Source of the DNA: an uncultured Pirellula sp.
GTDB taxonomy: Bacteria > Planctomycetota > Planctomycetia > Pirellulales > Pirellulaceae
Length of the DNA: 20,540 nt
Direction of reading: 5' to 3'
Assembly: GCA_903892365.1 (NCBI GenBank)
Contig: CAITIF010000263.1
Location: 1 to 20,540, forward strand
Position 1 is the stretch's first letter, and each line of letters starts with the position of its first letter. The translations under genes and the position numbers were made by a program. Positions 1-7,909 of this stretch are shown one piece after another. Under the pieces are notes generated by a model. The model was not told the origin of the DNA and made no database searches. It saw nothing but the letters and a program-made list of their open reading frames with translations.

Positions 1-90
1 AGACACCGCTGGAGAAAGGTAAGATTTCCCAGCCCCAATTCGTCCAAATAACATGCAAAACGATTCTCTCCTGAAAAGCAAAACAAGAAG

Positions 91-753
91 ATGAACATCA
101 ACAAACATACTGCCACTTGGTCCGCCGTTTTGACCGGATTCTCTGCACTTCTGCTCGCCGGGATCGTATCGTTCGGGTTTGCTCAAAGCCCTGGCGAAAC
201 AGAGAAAAAATCGAACTCACCACTAGCGGAAAAAACAAAAGTGAAAACGGAAAAAGCAATTTTGGCAGGGGGTTGTTTCTGGGGAATGGAAGATCTATTC
301 CGCAAGCAGCCTGGCATTATCTCGACGCGTGTAGGCTATTCGGGTGGCGACGTGAAAAATGCGACCTATCGCAACCACGGAACCCATGCGGAAGCGATTG
401 AAGTGATTTTCGATCCGAGCAAAACCGACTTTCGCAAGGTCCTTGAATTCTTCTTTCAGATTCACGACCCAACCACTAAGAATCGGCAAGGGAATGACCG
501 AGGCATGTCGTATCGTTCGGCCATTTACTTTACGAGCGACGAACAAAAGCGAGTTGCTCTGGATACCATTGAGGACGTGAACGCATCAGGGATTTGGCCT
601 GGCAAAGTGGTCACCGAAGTCGAAGCAGCGGGAGACTTCTGGGAAGCTGAACCGGAACATCAGGACTATTTGGAGAGAAATCCTGGTGGTTACACCTGCC
701 ATTACCCCCGGAAAAATTGGGTTCTGCCCAAGCGATCCAGCGACAGCAAGTAA
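91..753 (+). CDS. msrA: Secreted peptide-methionine (S)-S-oxide reductase MsrA
   Basis: Reduces methionine-S-sulfoxide in oxidised proteins, using a catalytic cysteine that is regenerated through a resolving cysteine. The 220-residue protein carries the MsrA signature GCFWG at residues 61-65 with catalytic C62, then GYSGG (82-86), [11 protein letters not shown] (99-109) and a C-terminal EPEHQDY...GGYTCH segment where C203 is the probable resolving cysteine; these are the only two cysteines. Residues 1-33 form an N-terminal signal (charged start, hydrophobic [17 protein letters not shown]), followed by a Lys/Glu-rich linker, so the enzyme is inferred to act outside the cytoplasm. The ATG is preceded by a purine-rich AAGAAG. 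The M81 gene follows 81 nt downstream on the same strand without an obvious terminator between them. The family call is secure; export is inferred. Confidence 0.95.
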   Translation: MNINKHTATWSAVLTGFSALLLAGIVSFGFAQSPGETEKKSNSPLAEKTKVKTEKAILAGGCFWGMEDLFRKQPGIISTRVGYSGGDVKNATYRNHGTHAEAIEVIFDPSKTDFRKVLEFFFQIHDPTTKNRQGNDRGMSYRSAIYFTSDEQKRVALDTIEDVNASGIWPGKVVTEVEAAGDFWEAEPEHQDYLERNPGGYTCHYPRKNWVLPKRSSDSK

Positions 754-834
754 TTGCCGGAAGCATTGGATGTTGAAGTTGTTTTCGAACTCATGCTGAA
801 CCCCTCGTTTTCTCAATCGCAATGAGTCCGAAAC

Positions 835-2340
835 ATGCGTCGAATTCTGATTGCTGAATGCAAGCAAGAAGTATCTACCTTCAATCCTCACTTGAGCCAA
901 TATGGTGACTTTCGAGTTCGATATGGCCAGGACTTGCTGAGCTACCATCGGTCGGTCAGGAATGAGATTGGCGGAGCTTTAAGTGTCTTCGACGCGCAAC
1001 CAGAAGTGGAGATTCGGCCGGCCTATAGCGCCTGCTTTATCACTTCAGGTGGGACTTTGGCAGCTAGCGCATGGCATAGGATTGCTCATGAATTTCTCGA
1101 GAGCATTCGCACTGCGCCGACAGTCGACGGTGTGTACTTGTGCATGCATGGCGCGATGGCAAGCCAAGACGAACTCGACCCAGAAGGTTATCTGATTGAA
1201 GAGACTCGCCGTCTGCTCGGAAACGATGTCCCTATTGTGGTCTCGTTAGACTTGCACGGGATACTAACGGATCGAATGGTTGAACATTCCGATGCCATTG
1301 TTGCCTACCATACTTACCCACACGTCGACTTTTTTGAAACGGGGCAGCGGGCAGCTCGGTTGTTAATCAAAGTCTTGGATGGGGCTCGTCCGGTGACTGC
1401 CAAGGTCGCAATCCCCGCATTGGTCCGCGGTGATGAATTGATTACAGCGACTGGCTTGTTCGGTCAAAGCATTCGCATAGCTCAACAATTGGAATCCGAG
1501 CCGGGAGGGCTTTCCGCTGGCATGTTCATTGGCAACCCCTTTACGGACGTTCCAGCGCTTCAAACTTACAGCTTCGTCGTGACGGATAACAACCCCGTGA
1601 TGGCGGAACAGGAAGCGATCCGTATTGCGGAGAGTTTTTGGCCCAATCGTCATCGCATGCGAGTTCCATTGATCAGTCTTGATGAAATGGCCAATCGAAT
1701 GCTAGAACCCAATCAAGGCACCATCGCGATTGTGGATGCCGCGGATGCAACCAGTTCTGGCGCTTCCGGGGATAGCAATGCAATTCTGAAAAAGCTAATT
1801 GAATGTGGATATCTTGGTAGAACGTTGTTGCCGATTGTCGATGCGCCTGCCGTGCTTCAGGCCTTTGAAGCAGGTGTCGGAGCAACGATTCGAACTCATG
1901 TGGGTGGAACGTTGGATGCTGGTCGCTTCAAGCCGATGAAGATCGAAGGTAGAGTGCGTCATTTGTCAGATGGCTTGTTTCGCAGCGAGTCTTTCGGCGA
2001 GGTCTGGGACTCTGGCCCGTCAGCCATTTTGGAATGCGATAACTTTACTCTTGCGATCAGCAGCCGAGCTGTAAGCTTGTACGATCGTTCGTTCTTTTAT
2101 TCATTAGGGCAAAACCCACGAAACTTTGACGCCGTGGTGGTGAAGTCGCCTCATTGCCAACACCATATGTTTGCAGATTGGTGCCAGGAGATGCTCAATG
2201 TCGATGCACCTGGATCGTCCAGCGCGAATTTAGCGTACCTTGGGCATACGCGTTGTCCAAGGCCCATTTTCCCATTGGATCAGGATGTGGCGATGAAGCC
2301 AGTTGCAAAAATATTTTCCCGAGGAGATAGGAAGTCGTGA
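835..2340 (+). CDS. M81 family metallopeptidase (MlrC-like)
   Basis: A 501-residue member of the M81/MlrC family, named after the enzyme for the last steps of microcystin breakdown in Sphingomonas. Most relatives have unknown substrates and are presumed metal-dependent amide or peptide hydrolases. Visible family marks are an N-terminal ECKQEVSTFNPH (8-19), CMHGAM (103-108), LDLHG (138-142), YHTYPHVDFFETG (158-170), a C-terminal-domain loop DAADATSSGASGDSNAIL (301-318) and a late PRPIFPLD (475-482). The histidines and aspartates in the HG, DLH and YPHVD motifs are the likely metal ligands. There is no signal peptide, so the protein is probably cytoplasmic. The TGA stop overlaps the GTG start of the following enolase-superfamily gene, which strongly suggests a joint pathway. 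No good Shine-Dalgarno precedes the ATG. The true substrate cannot be read from the sequence. Confidence 0.88.
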   Translation: MRRILIAECKQEVSTFNPHLSQYGDFRVRYGQDLLSYHRSVRNEIGGALSVFDAQPEVEIRPAYSACFITSGGTLAASAWHRIAHEFLESIRTAPTVDGVYLCMHGAMASQDELDPEGYLIEETRRLLGNDVPIVVSLDLHGILTDRMVEHSDAIVAYHTYPHVDFFETGQRAARLLIKVLDGARPVTAKVAIPALVRGDELITATGLFGQSIRIAQQLESEPGGLSAGMFIGNPFTDVPALQTYSFVVTDNNPVMAEQEAIRIAESFWPNRHRMRVPLISLDEMANRMLEPNQGTIAIVDAADATSSGASGDSNAILKKLIECGYLGRTLLPIVDAPAVLQAFEAGVGATIRTHVGGTLDAGRFKPMKIEGRVRHLSDGLFRSESFGEVWDSGPSAILECDNFTLAISSRAVSLYDRSFFYSLGQNPRNFDAVVVKSPHCQHHMFADWCQEMLNVDAPGSSSANLAYLGHTRCPRPIFPLDQDVAMKPVAKIFSRGDRKS

Positions 2341-3473
2341 AGATCACCGAGATACGTTGTGCAGGCTTGAGGGGGGCAACGCCGGAAGGAGGCTGGAGCA
2401 ACGAACTTCGGCCGGAGGATTGCGTTCACACCTTGATTGCAGTGCATACCGATTCAGGCATGGTGGGGCTTGGCAGTGTCTTCACTAACGACGCGTTGGT
2501 TCGCGCCTCGCTTGCGTTGCTGGAACCTTTGTTTGTCGGTGAGAGTGCATTGGAGCCTGAACGGGTCAGCGAAAAGCTTCATCAGCACATGTTTTGGCTC
2601 GGCAGGGGCGGATCGATCACTCATACGATCAGCGGGATCGATATCGCGTTGTGGGACTTACTAGGCAAGGCCACTGGCCAGTCCGTCGGTCGCTTGCTGG
2701 GCGGTCGTTATCGCGAGCGAGTTCAACCGTATGCATCTTTGTTGATGCAAGAGCCATCAAGAATGCGAGACAGCTTGTTGGCCGTCAAGGCTCAGGGGTT
2801 TCGAGCGTTCAAGATAGGTTGGGGCCCATTCGGTCGCGAAAGCAATTCGATGGACGAAGCCATTGTCAAAGCGGCTCGCGATGCCATCGGCCCGGATTCC
2901 TATTTGATGGTCGATGCCGGCGGGAGTGATGCCTATTGGACCAACGGTTACAAGTGGGCATTACGTGCTGCTCGGATGCTGGCGGATTATGACGTGTATT
3001 GGTTCGAAGAACCGCTGCAACCCGATGCGATCGAAGATTTCGTGTTACTGCGCGAGCATTCGCCGATTGCGATCGCTGGCGGCGAGGTTCTGACACGCAG
3101 GCAATCGTTTCAACCATGGCTACAAGCGCGAGCCTTTGACATCGTGCAACCTGATGTGACCAAGGTTGGTGGTATCAGCGAAGAACGGCGTATCGCCTGG
3201 ATGGCGCAGGATTATGGAGTACGATTCATACCTCATGGCTGGAATACAGCGGTCGGTTTGGCGGCAGACCTACAACTGGCATCAGCCTTCGCCGGCACCA
3301 ATTTTGTGGAATACTTGACAGGTTCGCCTTTCATCGACGAAATCACGATTGGGGGCTGGACATTAGATTCAGAAGGCATGCTGAACATTCCTAATCAGCC
3401 TGGTCTTGGCTTGGAATTAGATCCAGACGTCATCGCCAAATACTCGGGAATCAAAACACTCTTGCAAGACTAA
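2337..3473 (+). CDS. Mandelate racemase/muconate lactonizing enzyme family protein (enolase superfamily)
   Basis: A 378-residue enolase-superfamily enzyme that would abstract a proton alpha to a carboxylate, as in acid-sugar dehydratases or racemases. The N-terminal capping domain spans about residues 1-120, with ISGIDIALWDLLGK at 98-111. Barrel metal ligands appear as D193 (MVDAGG), E224 (WFEEP) and E250 (AGGE). A His-Asp pair fits D273 (QPDVTKVGGI) and H300 (IPHGWNTAVG). In the KxK position the sequence is FKIGWG (158-163), so the second lysine, the usual base, is replaced by G161. The start is GTG at 2337, preceded by a purine-rich GAGGAGATAGGAAG, and it overlaps the stop of the M81 gene. 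The product is probably cytoplasmic. It may be a dehydratase for an acid sugar or related hydroxy acid, but the substrate is unknown. Confidence 0.88.
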   Translation: MKITEIRCAGLRGATPEGGWSNELRPEDCVHTLIAVHTDSGMVGLGSVFTNDALVRASLALLEPLFVGESALEPERVSEKLHQHMFWLGRGGSITHTISGIDIALWDLLGKATGQSVGRLLGGRYRERVQPYASLLMQEPSRMRDSLLAVKAQGFRAFKIGWGPFGRESNSMDEAIVKAARDAIGPDSYLMVDAGGSDAYWTNGYKWALRAARMLADYDVYWFEEPLQPDAIEDFVLLREHSPIAIAGGEVLTRRQSFQPWLQARAFDIVQPDVTKVGGISEERRIAWMAQDYGVRFIPHGWNTAVGLAADLQLASAFAGTNFVEYLTGSPFIDEITIGGWTLDSEGMLNIPNQPGLGLELDPDVIAKYSGIKTLLQD

Positions 3474-3691
3474 CATCACCAGCAAGCAACACCGCAACTT
3501 CATAAGAAACTTCCTGAGACACCCAAAACCGTGCTGGCTTAGGTCATTCATGGTACACGGTCGCCAAAATACAGAATTTTCGACACTCATGTCGATTCTA
3601 AGGTAAGCCAGGCAAAATCACCCTGAAATCGTTACCTGCGTGAGCTTTCGATGAACCAATCCATAATCCAATACAACATCCGCATTTCAGA

Positions 3692-3781
3692 GTGCACCTG
3701 GTAACGAGCTTGATTGTTATTGCGACAACCGGAGTGACGAACGCAGCAATGGGAAACTGGGAAAGATTCGAGCAAGAATGA
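3692..3781 (+). CDS. Possible 29-codon hydrophobic ORF
   Basis: A GTG-initiated ORF of 29 residues with a hydrophobic centre (LVTSLIVIATTGVTNAA). Its TGA stop overlaps the ATG of the next small ORF as ATGA, the usual geometry of translational coupling. There is no convincing ribosome binding site, and the frame is open only from 3644. It lies in a gap otherwise lacking genes. I list it because of the overlap with the following ORF; it may be chance. Confidence 0.15.
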   Translation: MHLVTSLIVIATTGVTNAAMGNWERFEQE

Positions 3782-3927
3782 AACAGCGGACCATTCTATT
3801 CACTCGGAGACGTTGGGATCGCCTGTTTGCGCTCGCGACTGTTGCGGCGGGGATTGTCGCTGGGATTTGCCTGAAGCTTATTCAAACGTGCTTCTCCGCA
3901 TTCGAAACATATTTGGATAGAGATTAA
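3778..3927 (+). CDS. Possible 49-aa single-pass membrane protein
   Basis: An ATG-to-TAA ORF of 49 residues with a strongly basic N-terminus (KQR, RRRWDR), a hydrophobic stretch at about 16-36 (LFALATVAAGIVAGICLKLI) and a short polar tail with acidic residues. This is what a small membrane protein with a cytoplasmic N-terminus would look like. A weak purine run (GGGAAAG) lies upstream. The start overlaps the stop of another short ORF. I recognise no family, and the ORF is short enough to be accidental. It lies downstream of the M81/enolase pair on the same strand. Confidence 0.3.
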   Translation: MKQRTILFTRRRWDRLFALATVAAGIVAGICLKLIQTCFSAFETYLDRD

Positions 3928-4050
3928 TAGCTCGATTCAGATATCTTAAACCGCGTAGGCTTACCAACCCAACGGCTCCCCGTTAGTTTGCTAGATGCCA
4001 TCAGTTAATACTTCTTAATAGATTCAAAACCAACAGATGCGATGAATCGT

Positions 4051-4072
4051 GTCGGCTAGCGTGCTAGCCGAC
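4051..4072. repeat. REP-like perfect palindrome across the polX stop codon
   Basis: Ten-base arms GTCGGCTAGC (4051-4060) and GCTAGCCGAC (4063-4072) flank a 2-nt spacer. The polX stop (minus-strand TAG, 4056-4058) and the codons for its last residues (LAR and part of the preceding R) lie inside it. There is no T-run on the minus strand after the hairpin, so it is not a classical rho-independent terminator. The core TCGGCTAGC/GCTAGCCGA is shared with the 60-nt palindrome at 12179-12238, suggesting a dispersed REP-like family. Confidence 0.7.
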
Positions 4073-5783
4073 GCTTAAGCTGTGCGAGCGGTAAGGCATT
4101 GAGAACATTTTCAACCGTGGCCCCGGCCCGACGAGCTTGCGTTATTCCAAACTTCATCAGGTCCAAGTTGCTGATCGAATGCGCGTCCGTATTGATCACG
4201 ATGGTCACACCGGCTTGAATCGCGGCCATTGCGTTGAGATCATTCAGATCCAATCGAGCGGGATGGGCATTCAGTTCCAGAAACTTATGATGTCGCTTTG
4301 CTGCATCGATCATGACAGAGACATCGACGTCATAGGCTTCACGTCGCCCAATCAATCGGCCTGTTGGATGAGAAATAGCGTGGACGTATGGATTCTCGAT
4401 GGCATTAAGAATGCGCTGTGTGATTTGATCGCGAGGCTGCTTCTGTCCGTAGTGAATGCTCGCCGTTACCCAATCGGCTTGCGCCAGGCAATCGTCCGAA
4501 AGATCCATGGCGCCGTTTTCTAAGATATCGCATTCGATTCCTTTGAGTATCCAAAACGATCCGTCCGATTCCTCGTTGATCGCATCAATGGCTTTCCATT
4601 GTTGCAACAAACGCGATTCATCCAGCCCGCGAGCCATGCTGACGCGTTTCGAGTGGTCGGTGATGGCTATGTATTCCAATCCTCGTTGTTTTGCGGCCAA
4701 GACCATTTCCTCGATGGTATTTTCGCCATCGGTTGCGGTTGTATGCATATGCAAGTCGCCTCGAATATCTGACAACTGGATCAGCTGATCGAACCTTGCT
4801 TGGTGTTGGGATTCGAATTCTCCGCGATCTTCCCGCATTTCCGGAGGCACCCATGGCAAACCGATCAAAGCATAGACATCCCGCTCATCCGCCCCAGCCA
4901 AAATCTTATTATCATCGTTGACGTCGTAGACACCGTACTCGTTGATTTTCATTCCCTTGGACTTCGCGAGTCCTCGCACACGGACATTGTGTTCCTTGCT
5001 GCCAGTAAAATACTGAAGGGCCGCTCCCCAAGATTCGGCTGCGACAACTCGGAGGTCCACTTGGAACGAATCGGTTACGCGGACGCTCATTTTGGTATCA
5101 CCGCGCTGAAGCACTTCTTGAACTGCTGCAAACTCTGCAAAGCGATCCATGACGGCATTCGCATCGCGGCTAACGATCAGCATGTCCAAATCACCGACGG
5201 TTTCTTTTCCCCTTCGGTAGCTACCCGCAAAATCCAATCGTTCGACGGAAGAGCATGTCAGCATATGACTGCGGAGTCTTTCGACCAGGCTGTCCGCTTG
5301 ATCAATCGATAGTCGAAGTGCGGCTTTCTCGGCAATCTGCATGTTCTGCAAAATGGATTGTTGCGTTTTCAGCCCAAACCCTTTCAGCGATGCGACGGAA
5401 CCTGCTTCGCAAGCCGCGCGAAGGCTGGGCAAATCGAAGACGCCCAGTTCTTGGAAGAGCTTCATCGCTTTCTTCGCGCCCATCCCAGGAACCTGCATGA
5501 TATCGCGCAGGGTCGGAGGAACTTCTTGACGTAGCTTTTCGATTTGAGGCAAACGTCCGGTTTGGATCAAGACTTTGGATTTGTCCGCGAGCGTGGATCC
5601 GATCCCTTCGATGGAGGTAAGGTCGACATCTAATTCGACAAGTTTTGCAATCGATTCGGAATGGTCGCGGATGGCCTTGGCACCGTTCCGGTAAGCTCGA
5701 ATACGGAAGGCGTTCTCCCCCGACAGTTCTAGCAAGTCCGCCATTTCTTCGAAGACATTCGCAATCTCAACGTTAGTGATCAT
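4056..5783 (-). CDS. polX: DNA polymerase/3'-5' exonuclease PolX
   Basis: A 575-residue family-X DNA polymerase with a C-terminal PHP nuclease domain, a cytoplasmic base-excision or gap-filling repair enzyme. The N-terminal HhH/8-kDa region has helix-hairpin-helix motifs at about 59-79 (EGIGSTLADK), 98-110 (VPGMGAKKAMKLF) and 134-147 (KGFGLKTQQ). The palm has GSYRRG (187-192) and DLD (catalytic D198, D200), with the third aspartate at D243 (FQVDLRV). The fingers/thumb contain QYFTGSKEHNVRVR. The PHP domain begins at DLHMHTTATDGE (343-354); its metal ligands H345, H347, D352, H377, E417, H444, H472, D533 and H535 are all visible, so both activities look intact. The length is normal for bacterial PolX. 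It starts 25 nt after the cyanophycin-synthetase-like gene and is probably cotranscribed with it. The last residues and stop are encoded by a palindrome. Confidence 0.95.
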   Translation of the reverse strand: MITNVEIANVFEEMADLLELSGENAFRIRAYRNGAKAIRDHSESIAKLVELDVDLTSIEGIGSTLADKSKVLIQTGRLPQIEKLRQEVPPTLRDIMQVPGMGAKKAMKLFQELGVFDLPSLRAACEAGSVASLKGFGLKTQQSILQNMQIAEKAALRLSIDQADSLVERLRSHMLTCSSVERLDFAGSYRRGKETVGDLDMLIVSRDANAVMDRFAEFAAVQEVLQRGDTKMSVRVTDSFQVDLRVVAAESWGAALQYFTGSKEHNVRVRGLAKSKGMKINEYGVYDVNDDNKILAGADERDVYALIGLPWVPPEMREDRGEFESQHQARFDQLIQLSDIRGDLHMHTTATDGENTIEEMVLAAKQRGLEYIAITDHSKRVSMARGLDESRLLQQWKAIDAINEESDGSFWILKGIECDILENGAMDLSDDCLAQADWVTASIHYGQKQPRDQITQRILNAIENPYVHAISHPTGRLIGRREAYDVDVSVMIDAAKRHHKFLELNAHPARLDLNDLNAMAAIQAGVTIVINTDAHSISNLDLMKFGITQARRAGATVENVLNALPLAQLKRRLAR

Positions 5784-5808
5784 TTGGCAGCCTTAACCTA
5801 GCGGTGAA

Positions 5809-7755
5809 TCAATTGTCCAGTCCGATTTCGAAAGCCCGCTCTAGGCTATTCTTGGAAACGACCCCTTCTTTCTTCCATGTCTCGATGATTTGATAGGCAG
5901 AAGCAGGTAATCGATCGCCAAAGATCCGCCCGGTCTGGGGGACGGCATTGAGAATCGCTCGGATACCAGCCAAGCGTTCATCGGGTAGATTGCTAGGGAT
6001 GGAGTCGGTCGAAAACAGAAGATGATCCAATCGCGGCGTGCAAACTCCGAACTGAGCCGATTGGTCGATATCGATTTGTACAATAAGAGCGCTCAAGATT
6101 GGATTGCACAGCAATGCCACCACGCGTTCTTCGTCATTCACGCAGCCGGTATCGACAATACGTCCATTGAATCCTGCTTGGCCGTGACTGAGCATCCCGA
6201 AGTCGACATTTCGAAGCCGCAGTTGTTCGGCAAACTGTTGGATAAGAACATCCGATGAGGGGCTCTTCACCACACCGATGATTTTGATGTGCCCTTGCTC
6301 ATCTTCGGGAAACAGCATCGCAACGATGGCGTCCCCTACCTTCTGAGGTTTCCCGTAGAGAGGTGAGACGTGCGGAGAAAGCGAGGGTCCAGCGTTCACT
6401 TCGACCACCGCTCCTCGTTGTTCGCTGAGAGGCACAGAGATATCCGTGGCGAGAATGTCTAAGCCAGCAATATCGAGCCCCACGACTCTCGCGGCCAAAA
6501 CAGCTTGCTCAGCGGTTTCTGGGTGCACATCTTCGGTGCAGTCCGTTGTTAAATCTCCCGTCCTTTGGACAACGACTCGTTTTCCGGCAGGTGGAATCGA
6601 ATGGAGCTGGAATCCCTGCTTACTTAGTTCGATAATTGCGGGTTCAGTGAGTTTGATGACACCCAATGGATCGGTGTAAGCTTCACCGCGACGAGGGTCT
6701 TGGTTTTCTTTTGCGACCAATTGTTCTATGGTTAACACTCCATCACCGACGACACATTCGCTGTGTCCTTTGGCTGCCGCGACCAGTCGATTGCCTACGA
6801 CGAGCAATCGATGATGGTGTCCCAGGGCAAACTGTTCGACAAGGATGTCGTTCGTCTCGCCATCCTTCACCGCCCAATCGTAGGCTTTCAGAATTTCAGG
6901 CTTCGTGCTTAGCTCGATCGAGATACCGCGTTGATGATTTGCGTTGCAGGGCTTAACAACGATAGGGAATCCGATTTCATTTGCCGCCAACCACGCATCT
7001 TCAGCACTGGTCACTGCTCGACCGTGTGGCACTGGAACGCCAACTTGCCGCAGCAGTCGTTTGGTTAAGTCTTTGTCGCTTGCGATAGCTTCGGCGATGG
7101 CGCTGGTCGCATCGGTTTCCGCAGTCCAAATACGCCGCTGATGACGTCCCTCCCCTAACTGGACCAAGGAGCCGCTGTTCAGACGCAAATAAGGGATGTT
7201 ACGTCTACGAGCGGCACGAAGGATTGCTCGCGAGCTAGGGCCAAGTCGAACGTCGTCCGCAAAGTCGAACAGTTCGCGAACTTTCAGTCCTAACGGAAAG
7301 TCGATCAGCGGTGCTTCTGAAGTGAGCCAATCTCGAGCAAAGCTGACACATTTTTCAGTTAACGATTGCTCTTCCATTTCGATTGCAAAAACATTCGTGG
7401 CAGCGTTCGTTGAACCGCTTGTCGCGGATGCTGGGGATCGCAATGCGATGGCAGAAGGGAAGTCGCGAGTCGGAACGCCGGCCATGGCCGAAAACCATCG
7501 AGCGCATTGAAGCCATAGTTCGACCCCACTGACGCCTGATTCAATTCTTCTGACTACGGATTCCGCGTTAGCAACGCTTTGCGGATGGCTGGTCGTGAAT
7601 TGCTTTGCCTCTAAGAACGCTTGAAGAATTCCAGCAACCGAAGCGGCTTTGGCGGGTAAATCCGACAAGGCAAACCCGATATCGTGGACTTCCAAGATAG
7701 GGGTCGAAGACCAGCGGTTCGGGCCTCGTAAGGCTACAAAATGATACGTTCGCAT
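5809..7755 (-). CDS. Cyanophycin-synthetase-like ATP-grasp protein with a vestigial Mur-ligase region
   Basis: I chose the ATG at 7755 (648 aa) because MRTYHFVALRGPNRW matches the usual CphA N-terminus; an upstream in-frame ATG at 7782 would add nine residues. The N-domain covers about 1-190. Then come GSLVQLGEGRHQRRI (195-209), the ATP-grasp domain with VGVPVPHG, FPIVVKPCNANHQRG (263-277), GDGVLTIEQLVAKENQDPRRG (residues about 337-357), LDIAGLDI (427-434) and EVNAGPSLSPH (452-462) holding probable metal ligands D433, E452 and N454. CphA1 continues to about 870 aa with a Mur-ligase half that begins with a GTNGKTT P-loop. Here that position reads IIGVVKSPSSDVL, and only about 150 residues follow. 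The GNHGRG motif of CphA1 is ANHQRG. It could be a CphA2-like dipeptide polymerase or another amino-acid ligase. It is first in a probable operon with polX. Confidence 0.82.
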   Translation of the reverse strand: MRTYHFVALRGPNRWSSTPILEVHDIGFALSDLPAKAASVAGILQAFLEAKQFTTSHPQSVANAESVVRRIESGVSGVELWLQCARWFSAMAGVPTRDFPSAIALRSPASATSGSTNAATNVFAIEMEEQSLTEKCVSFARDWLTSEAPLIDFPLGLKVRELFDFADDVRLGPSSRAILRAARRRNIPYLRLNSGSLVQLGEGRHQRRIWTAETDATSAIAEAIASDKDLTKRLLRQVGVPVPHGRAVTSAEDAWLAANEIGFPIVVKPCNANHQRGISIELSTKPEILKAYDWAVKDGETNDILVEQFALGHHHRLLVVGNRLVAAAKGHSECVVGDGVLTIEQLVAKENQDPRRGEAYTDPLGVIKLTEPAIIELSKQGFQLHSIPPAGKRVVVQRTGDLTTDCTEDVHPETAEQAVLAARVVGLDIAGLDILATDISVPLSEQRGAVVEVNAGPSLSPHVSPLYGKPQKVGDAIVAMLFPEDEQGHIKIIGVVKSPSSDVLIQQFAEQLRLRNVDFGMLSHGQAGFNGRIVDTGCVNDEERVVALLCNPILSALIVQIDIDQSAQFGVCTPRLDHLLFSTDSIPSNLPDERLAGIRAILNAVPQTGRIFGDRLPASAYQIIETWKKEGVVSKNSLERAFEIGLDN

Positions 7756-7813
7756 AAGTGACGGGATGTACGCGCAATCCATCGGGTAACTGAGTGGTTT
7801 TTCAGACTACCCC

Positions 7814-7845
7814 AAAAAAGATAGCCGGAACATTTTTGTCCCGGC
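7814..7845 (-). terminator. Rho-independent terminator after the low-complexity secreted protein gene
   Basis: Read on the minus strand, GCCGGGAC pairs with GTTCCGGC (one mismatch, 6-nt loop), followed two bases later by a run ending in six Ts (plus-strand AAAAAA at 7814-7819). It lies 65 nt downstream of the stop at 7910 and before the cyanophycin-synthetase-like gene. The cphA-like/polX pair therefore probably has its own promoter between here and 7755. Confidence 0.75.
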
Positions 7846-7909
7846 CAATTCTATCGAACAGACAGGGCAGCTTCACCATGGAAGCCGCCATAGTGTAACA
7901 GTGATCTGG

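Larger units (their letters stand above)
3474..4055. other. 582-nt intergenic region
   Basis: This lies between convergent gene blocks: the enolase-type gene ends from the left and polX ends from the right. Apart from the two small ORFs described separately and the palindrome at the polX end, I see no RNA gene, transposon relic or strong terminator. A six-base inverted repeat ACCGTG...CACGGT with a loop of about 22 nt occurs near 3528-3561 but has no T-tract. Confidence 0.5.

Noticed and set aside
4800..5312. 170-codon plus-strand ORF opposite polX
   Set aside because: It is antisense to a fully conserved PolX palm region; its protein is low in recognisable structure and has no motif. It is a shadow ORF.
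7756..7782. Upstream ATG giving nine extra residues to the cyanophycin-synthetase-like protein
   Set aside because: The family's N-terminus aligns with MRTYHFVALRGPNRW, and the extra residues match nothing.
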